Shown here in pieces: positions 59,139 to 64,000 of a stretch of 64,000 bases of DNA. A program made the translations under genes and the position numbers. Under the pieces are notes generated by a model. It worked only from the letters and a program-made list of their open reading frames with translations. It ran no database searches and was not told the DNA's origin. The stretch is from CBDBBY01 sp965203795 (GTDB taxonomy: Bacteria > Pseudomonadota > Alphaproteobacteria > Rhodobacterales > Rhodobacteraceae). Where the stretch lies: assembly GCA_965203795.1 (NCBI GenBank), contig OZ241915.1, positions 3,596,001-3,660,000 on the forward strand. The letters are read 5' to 3'. Positions within the stretch are counted from its first letter, which is position 1; every line of letters begins with the position of its first letter.

Positions 59139-60694
59139 GGGGCTGTTGAAAAACCCCTCGTTCCGTGATTCTTGGAACATGATGTTGTTGCGGGAACGGG
59201 GAGAGCCACGACATGCTGAAACGCAAACCGCCGGCCCAGCTGGAGCTGTTCGTCGCGGGGTCGCTTGAGCAGCTGGTTCCGGACGACCACATCCTGGCGC
59301 GCGTCGACCGGGTTCTGGATCTCGGCTGGCTGCACGACGAGGTCGCCGACTGCTACTGCGCCCACAGCGGGCGTCCGGGGATCGATCCGGAGATGGCCGT
59401 CCGCCTGATGCTGGCGGGCTTCCTGCTCGGCATCGTGCACGACCGCCGCCTGATGCGGGAGGCGCAGGTGAACATCGCGATCCGCTGGTTCATCGGCTGC
59501 GGGCTGCACGAGCGGCTTCCGGACCATTCGAGCCTGACGCGGATCCGGCAGCGCTGGGGCGATGCCCGGTTCCGGCGGATCTTCGAGCGCACGGCTTCGG
59601 CCTGCGTGGAGGCGGGGATCGCGCAGGGCGAGGTCGTGCATGTCGACGCGACGCTGGTCCGGGCCGATGCCGGCTGGGAAAGCATGGTCGACCGCCACGC
59701 CGGAGCGGTGGCGGCGGAGAACGGCGACGCGGAGGAGGATGCCGCCCCGCCTGGCGGCAAGCGCAAGAAAGTCAGCGTGACGGATCCCGACGCGAGCTTG
59801 GCGACCAGCTCCCGCGGTCGGCGCCTGGAGCCATCCTACAAGCAGCACACGGCGGTCGACGACGGGAGCGGCGTCGTTCCCGATGTCACGGCGGCCACCG
59901 GCGAAGTCAACGAGCGCAACGTGATTGAGGATCAAGTCGACGAGGTCCGCAGGATATCCGGGAAGAAGATCGAGACTGTGACCGCCGACGCGGGCTACGC
60001 CTACGGCAAGGTCTACGGCGGCCTCGAGCGGCGGGGGATCGATCCGGTGATCCCGGCGAAGCGGGAGCCGACCCGGAGCCGGGTGCCGGCGTGCCGGTTC
60101 CGCTACGACGAGAGGAACAATATCGTGAAGTGCCCTCGGGGCAAGGCGCTGCGCCCCGGACAGCCGTTCAAGGACGGGCAAATGCGGTTCCACGCCAGAA
60201 CCAGGGACTGCGCGGGATGCCCGCTCAGGGGCGACTGCGTTCCCGGGAGCCGGAACCGGAAGACGGTGGTGATCAGCGCCGACCATCCGGCGCTGCTGCG
60301 CGCCCGGAGGCGACGCCTCCGATGGAGCGAAGAGGACCGGCGGCCCTGCCGGCGCCACCGCTGGCGATCGGAAGGGTTCCACGGAGAGGCCAAGACTTGG
60401 CACGGGCTGGGCCGCGCCGTGCGGCGCGGCTTGGGCAACATGAGGATCCAGTCCTACCTGACCGCTGCCGCGATCAACCTGAAGCGGCTCGCGGCCGCTT
60501 TTTGCGCCCGATTCCCTGCCATCGGCACGATCCGAATGCGCGGAACGCCCCTTTCCGTGCTCTTGGCGCGGCAGGCCGGGCCTGGCCGCCGCATGCCCGC
60601 CCGCGTTGCCCGGCTCCGCGCAGCAAGACCCCGCTCCGACCGGCACCGCAATACACCCCGGAACCTTTGGAAGGCCGCGTAGTTCAACAGCCCC
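59139..60694. mobile_element. IS1182-like insertion sequence in the ABC ATPase gene, with 5-bp target duplication
   Basis: A 1556-bp element bounded by perfect 12-bp inverted repeats, GGGGCTGTTGAA (59139-59150) and TTCAACAGCCCC (60683-60694). GGTGT occurs directly before (59134-59138) and directly after (60695-60699), a clean target-site duplication. It carries one transposase gene in plus orientation. The intact ends, intact transposase and reconstructable target suggest a recent insertion. Confidence 0.93.
59213..60682 (+). CDS. Transposase, IS1182-like
   Basis: A 489-aa DDE transposase. The N-terminal domain (DUF772-like) reads LEQLVPDDHILARVDRVLDL and GRPGIDPEMAVRLMLAGFLLGI, followed by GLHERLPDHSSLTRIRQRW. 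The catalytic part includes VVHVDATLVRADAGW (first Asp), VTADAGYAYGKVYGGLERRGI (second Asp) and a later FHGEAKTWHGLGRAVRRGL (Glu region), with a Cys-containing insertion (CRFRYDERNNIVKCPRGK, CAGCPLRGDC). These are the features of IS1182/ISL-like elements. No frame damage is seen, so the element may still be mobile. Confidence 0.9.
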   Translation: MLKRKPPAQLELFVAGSLEQLVPDDHILARVDRVLDLGWLHDEVADCYCAHSGRPGIDPEMAVRLMLAGFLLGIVHDRRLMREAQVNIAIRWFIGCGLHERLPDHSSLTRIRQRWGDARFRRIFERTASACVEAGIAQGEVVHVDATLVRADAGWESMVDRHAGAVAAENGDAEEDAAPPGGKRKKVSVTDPDASLATSSRGRRLEPSYKQHTAVDDGSGVVPDVTAATGEVNERNVIEDQVDEVRRISGKKIETVTADAGYAYGKVYGGLERRGIDPVIPAKREPTRSRVPACRFRYDERNNIVKCPRGKALRPGQPFKDGQMRFHARTRDCAGCPLRGDCVPGSRNRKTVVISADHPALLRARRRRLRWSEEDRRPCRRHRWRSEGFHGEAKTWHGLGRAVRRGLGNMRIQSYLTAAAINLKRLAAAFCARFPAIGTIRMRGTPLSVLLARQAGPGRRMPARVARLRAARPRSDRHRNTPRNLWKAA

Positions 60695-61181
60695 GGTGTT
60701 CCAGCACTTCAACCTGTTTCCTCACATGACCATTCTGCAGAACTGCACTTTGGCTCCGATGTGGTCGCGCAAGCTGAAGCGGGCGGATGCCGAGGAGGCC
60801 GCCATGCATTTCCTGCGGAAGGTTCGAATTCCGGAGCAGGCCGACAAGTTTCCCGGCCAGCTTTCGGGCGGCCAGCAACAGCGCGTCGCCATTGCCCGCG
60901 CGCTCTGCATGAAACCGCGCATCATGCTGTTCGACGAACCCACATCCGCGCTCGATCCTGAAATGATCAAGGAAGTATTGGAGACCATGGTGGAACTGGC
61001 CAATGAAGGCATGACCATGCTGTGCGTCACGCATGAGATGGGATTCGCGCGGAAAGTGGCGGACCGAGTGATCTTCATGGATCAAGGCGAGATCGTCGAG
61101 CAAAACGATCCGCTGTCATTCTTTGAAAATCCAGAAAATCCAAGGACCAAGGAGTTCCTCGGACAGATCCTTGGTCACTAG

Positions 61182-62033
61182 GGCCTGTTAACGCTTGATT
61201 ATTTCGACGATGAGGGCGAAGCAAAGGAAAGCGGCGTACATCGCGTCGAGCTTCTCGAACCTGGTGAAGATGCGCCGGTAGCCCTTGATCCGGCGGAACA
61301 GCCGCTCGACCTCATTCCGCCGCTTGTAGGTTTCGCGGTCGAAATCCCATTTGCTCCTCCGGTTCGACTTGGGCGGCACAACCGGGGTCATCCTGAGTTC
61401 GCGAGCGAGCTCGAGGGTCTCGTCGCCCTCGTAGGCGCGGTCCATCACCAGCGGAACCTTGGCGGCCCGCTCGCCGAAGCGCTTCAGCAGGACCCGGCCT
61501 TCGGGCGCGTCGTGGGCCTGCCCGCCGGAAAGGCGGAAAGCCATTGCCAGCCAATCGCTTGCGGCGATCATGTGGATCTTCGTGTTCCAGCCGCCGCGGG
61601 ATTTGCCTATGCTTTGCGGGCCCGCTTTTTTTGGGCCCCGGTTCCATCCGGATGCACTTTGACGCTGGTGCTGTCGAGGCCGAGGCAGTCGAGGTCCTTG
61701 TCCGTCAGCTCCTGCTCCCGCAGCGCCGCAAGCAGCCGCGCAAGCACGCCCGCCTCGGCCCAGCGGCGCAGCCGCATGTAGACCGTGTGCCACTTGCCGT
61801 AGCGCTCCGGAAGGGCGCGCCACTTGCAGCCGTTCTCGAGGATGTGCAGCAAGGCATTGACGATGACGATGTTCGGAATCAGCACATTGCCGCGCTGGAC
61901 CGGCAGATGGGGATGCAGCAAGGCGTACTGCTCTTCGGTGATACAGGCCATGATTGGGAACTGCTCGCTTGTTTTTTTCATTCTTGGCAACAGCTTGCCA
62001 CAGATCCGATCTTGACGCAAGCGTTAACAGGCC
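61182..62033. mobile_element. IS5-family (IS427-like) insertion sequence with 4-bp CTAG target duplication
   Basis: An 852-bp element with perfect 16-bp inverted repeats, GGCCTGTTAACGCTTG (61182-61197) and CAAGCGTTAACAGGCC (62018-62033). CTAG precedes (61178-61181) and follows (62034-62037). The left CTAG includes the stop codon TAG of the ABC ATPase, so the insertion lies exactly at that gene's end. It contains a two-frame transposase on the minus strand. Confidence 0.92.
61188..61981 (-). CDS. IS5-family transposase made by -1 frameshifting (OrfA/OrfB)
   Basis: OrfA (61981 to stop 61607, 124 aa) has the DUF4096-like N-terminus ITEEQYALLHPHLPVQRGN and NALLHILENGCKWRALPERYG, ending DSTSVKVHPDGTGAQKKRARKA. 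OrfB continues in the -1 frame (AGPQSIGKSRGGWNTKIHMI, VPLVMDRAYEGDE, NEVERLFRRIKGYRRIFTRFEKLD) to 61188. The frames meet at a run of seven A on the coding strand (61632-61626), where GCC-CAA-AAA-AAG can slip back one base to read AAA-GCG. This is the usual programmed frameshift of IS427-group elements, so the gene is probably intact. Confidence 0.88.
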
Positions 62034-62051
62034 CTAGTCCGAAAAAGCGCC

Positions 62052-62461
62052 GTGCCGAAAGTCAAACTGGAAGCCGTCACGCCTCATTATGAATCTTGCG
62101 GAACCGCCGGGAAGACGCCGGCGGTGTTGCTGCATGGATTGGGATGCCAGCTGACGAGCTGGCCCGAAACCTACATCAATGCTTTGGCCCGGGGCCGGAC
62201 CGTTTACGCGTTCGACCAGCGCAACAGCGGACTCTCGTCGAAAATCGGCGCAAGCATCGCGTCTGGGCATGCGACCGATTGGGCCGGGGCGCGCGCCTAC
62301 GCGCGAACTCATGCTGTTCCCTACACGCTTTTCGATCTGGCCGACGACATAATCAATGCGATGGCGAACCTGAAAGTCGGCCGCTATCACGTCGTCGGAC
62401 ATTCAATGGGCGGAATGGTTGCACAGATCGTCGCCGCACGTGATTCCGGACATGTTGCGGG
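62052..62461 (+). pseudogene. Alpha/beta hydrolase, 3'-truncated by an insertion sequence
   Basis: Starts with GTG 62052 (MPKVKLEAVTPHYESCG). It shows the hydrolase N-terminal half: AVLLHGLGCQLTSWPE (oxyanion-hole HG), VYAFDQRNSGLS and the nucleophile elbow GHSMGGMVAQ. Similarity ends at AARDSGHVAG, where the ISKra4-like element begins. The catalytic Asp and His of the missing C-terminal part would lie beyond the element, outside the window. A substrate cannot be guessed. Confidence 0.82.
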
Positions 62462-64000
62462 GTGCGTCCCAAATTTTTGGGTCAGGCGGCTGCGGCTCGG
62501 CAGGCCCTCCAATCGAGGAAGTCGGCCCAGCGGTTGTTGTCGATGCAGCATTTGACGGCGAGCAGGGCGTTGGCGCCCGCCTTCGACCAGCGGCAGCCCG
62601 ACCGCTTGAACCGGCTCCCGACGATCCGCTTGCAGGCACTCTCCACGACGCCGGACCCGACCGGCAGGCCGCGCTTCCGGTAGACATCGTAGCGCATCCG
62701 GTCCTTGTTCGCCTCCATGTAGCGGACGCAGGCCTCGACGGCCTCGTCGCGGTCGCGGTGCGGCTTCAGGCCGGCGATGACGAGGTCGACCCGCCCGCCG
62801 TTCAATTGCGCCTTGATCCTCTCCATCCGCGCCTTCCGCCCGGCCCTGCCCGGAGCGAGGGCCCGCACCGCCGCCGCCGCGTATTCGAGGGCATGGAACT
62901 GGTCGAGGATGAAGGTCGTCCCCGTGCCGGCGAAGACCTCCTCGCAGACGTTTCGGATCCATGCCGCCCCGTCGGACAGCACGACCAGCTCTTCGGCCTC
63001 GAACAGGCCCTCCCGCAGCCCGAACCGCTCAAGGCGCCCCGCGAACTCCGACGCCCGGCTGATGCCGCCTTCCGACCGCGCGCTGTCGATGCGGACGCTG
63101 ACAGCGCCGCTGCCCCTGTCCTTCCTCGGCTCCCCGGTCTTCGGGTTCCGGCTTTCGGCCGTGTAGCGGACGATGGCCTTCGCCTCGCGGGTCTTCGCCG
63201 CGCCGTCCTCCTGCTTGCCCGGAACGCCCTCGACCTCGCCCGCGGCCATCGGAACGCCGGTGCCGTCGATTCCCACCAGGACCCGCTTCGCCGGGGGCTT
63301 GCGCTCCCCGGCGTCCGCCCGCTCGAACTCCTGCATCTCCTGGCCGATCCTCGCGCCGCAGCGCTGGAGCGTCGACTTCGGAACGCGGACGCCGGCAAGG
63401 TTCCCGAGCTTGCGGCTCGCCTCCGCGCAGCTGTCGGAGCCGGCGGCGTCGGCGCAGACGCTTTCCGCCCCGGGCGCGGCGGCCTTGCCCTCCAGGCCCA
63501 GCGCGCGGTCCAAAGGGAAGCGGCCGCCGCCGCACTCGCGGCAGCGGTAGTACCTGCGCTTGACCCTGACCTGCCCGAGGCGCGTCAGGAGCGTCTTTCC
63601 GATCCGGCCCTGCCGCTCCATCCGCCGGCCGCAGTCCGGGCAGGGCGGGGCCGGAAGCTCGGCGTCGAGCGCCTCGAGCAGGGCCGCGTAGCCCCGCGCC
63701 CCGGAGCCGAGCATGCCGTCGCGGACCGTCGTCTCGAGCGCGTCCAGGTCCGGAACCCGGCCGCCTCTCAGCTCCGCCCTCATCCGCGGAAGCGAACGGC
63801 CGAACGCCGCTTCCGCCGCCGCAAGCAGCGCGCCCATCTCCGGCGCGCCGACGTGCGAAGGCTCCCCGACCTCGCGGCAGCGCACCCGGCCGCCCTCGCG
63901 CCAATGCTCCGTGAAAACGCCGCCGGCCTCGCGGACCACAGGGGGATGCTTCGCCGCCTCCTCGTCCGTCAAGCCTTGCAAATACGCCACCGTGTTCGGA
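62459..64000. mobile_element. ISKra4-like insertion sequence, incomplete at the window end
   Basis: The left end lies near GGTGCGTCCCAAATTTTTGG (about 62460), inside the alpha/beta hydrolase gene; the other end and target duplication are beyond 64000. It carries a transposase on the minus strand. Confidence 0.8.
62482..64000 (-). CDS. Transposase, ISKra4 family (possibly incomplete at 5' end)
   Basis: At least 502 aa. Zinc-binding pairs appear in CPDCGRRMERQGR and YYRCRECGGGRFPLDRALGL. The catalytic segments are VLVGIDGTGVPMAAGE (first Asp), VVLSDGAAWIRNV (second Asp) and TFILDQFHALEYAAAAVRAL. The C-terminal GSGVVESACKRIVGSRFKRSG contains the final Glu. These are the marks of ISKra4-type transposases. 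A GTG at 63990 is the last possible start seen; the true start may be outside the window. Confidence 0.88.
   Translation of the reverse strand, partial: PNTVAYLQGLTDEEAAKHPPVVREAGGVFTEHWREGGRVRCREVGEPSHVGAPEMGALLAAAEAAFGRSLPRMRAELRGGRVPDLDALETTVRDGMLGSGARGYAALLEALDAELPAPPCPDCGRRMERQGRIGKTLLTRLGQVRVKRRYYRCRECGGGRFPLDRALGLEGKAAAPGAESVCADAAGSDSCAEASRKLGNLAGVRVPKSTLQRCGARIGQEMQEFERADAGERKPPAKRVLVGIDGTGVPMAAGEVEGVPGKQEDGAAKTREAKAIVRYTAESRNPKTGEPRKDRGSGAVSVRIDSARSEGGISRASEFAGRLERFGLREGLFEAEELVVLSDGAAWIRNVCEEVFAGTGTTFILDQFHALEYAAAAVRALAPGRAGRKARMERIKAQLNGGRVDLVIAGLKPHRDRDEAVEACVRYMEANKDRMRYDVYRKRGLPVGSGVVESACKRIVGSRFKRSGCRWSKAGANALLAVKCCIDNNRWADFLDWRACRAAAA

Larger units (their letters stand above)
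58868..61181 (+). pseudogene. Amino-acid ABC transporter ATPase (GlnQ/AapP type), disrupted by an insertion sequence
   Basis: The 5' part (58868-59138) encodes IEIKSVDKFYGAFHALKEI and Walker A GPSGSGKST up to SEVGMV. The 3' part (60700-61181) continues FQHFNLFPHMTILQN, LSGGQQQRVAIARAL, IMLFDEPTSALD, VTHEMGFARKVAD and ends FLGQILGH. Removing the insertion and one GGTGT copy restores a continuous frame (SEVGMVFQHFNLF), so the gene was intact until the insertion. It is a polar amino-acid transporter ATPase; no matching permease or binding protein is in the window. A second insertion sequence sits exactly at its stop codon. Confidence 0.92.

Overview
The window looks like chromosomal DNA of a GC-rich Gram-negative bacterium, most likely an alphaproteobacterium. 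The evidence is a kdsB-type LPS sugar gene, a dnaK-dnaJ pair, a sorbitol/mannitol (smo/mtlK) ABC operon of rhizobial/rhodobacterial layout, two ProXVW-type betaine importers, GcvT-fused dimethylglycine/sarcosine-type dehydrogenases and a non-pyrrolysine MttB-family methyltransferase. The many insertion sequences, decayed genes and toxin-antitoxin relics suggest a genome with an active mobilome; a marine or host-associated life would fit but is not shown by the sequence.

Layout. (1) 0.1-6.1 kb, plus strand: an integrase relic, then a betaine-type ABC importer (proX-proV-proW) running into a fumarylacetoacetate-hydrolase-family gene and a DUF1932-type NAD(P)-binding dehydrogenase. (2) 6.2-14.1 kb, minus strand: seven co-oriented genes (sugar-isomerase-like, Gfo/Idh/MocA, SlcC-like hydroxyacid dehydrogenase, split ComD/ComE-type decarboxylase, sulfatase, aldehyde dehydrogenase), read here as a candidate organosulfur or sulfo-sugar catabolic operon. 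(3) 14.2-19.9 kb: dnaJ and dnaK (minus), then alkB, cysQ and a kdsB-like gene (plus). (4) 19.5-22.0 kb: a degenerate duplication of the kdsB/aminotransferase junction enclosing an AbiE-type toxin-antitoxin module with a broken toxin. (5) 21.9-30.8 kb: aminotransferase, mttB and lysR (minus), divergent from two tandem FAD-GcvT dehydrogenases (plus), together a methylated-amine or betaine demethylation locus. (6) 30.8-32.6 kb: an AT-richer islet with a Panacea-domain (DUF4065) antitoxin candidate overlapping a small membrane protein, plus a transposase relic. (7) 32.9-36.4 kb: a second, paralogous proXVW operon. (8) 36.7-45.1 kb: a defence or mobile-element type island with a 456-aa unknown protein, a 1635-aa strawberry-notch-like helicase, a truncated DNA methyltransferase, and a PD-(D/E)xK endonuclease beside an intact methyltransferase (type II restriction-modification). 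(9) 45.3-54.1 kb: an apparently intact polyol operon (xylB, smoE, smoF, smoG, smoS, araC, mtlK, smoK). (10) 54.3-64.0 kb: a graveyard with a hicA relic and orphan hicB, an orphan AbiEi, a choline-dehydrogenase-like pseudogene, an FrhB-like pseudogene, an amino-acid ABC ATPase split by an IS1182-like element, an IS5-family element with a slippery A7 sited at the ATPase stop codon, and an alpha/beta hydrolase cut off by an ISKra4-like element running off the window.

How the genes may work together: importers bring in quaternary amines; the MttB-family protein and the two GcvT-fused dehydrogenases would strip methyl groups into the one-carbon pool; the minus-strand cluster at 6-14 kb would process a sulfated or sulfonated sugar-like compound; the smo operon imports polyols, oxidises them to ketoses and phosphorylates them. 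The strongest candidates for something new are the helicase/456-aa-protein/methyltransferase island (36.7-45.1 kb) and the Panacea/membrane-protein pair (31.3-32.1 kb). All identifications come from reading motifs and remembered family features; no database search was run.
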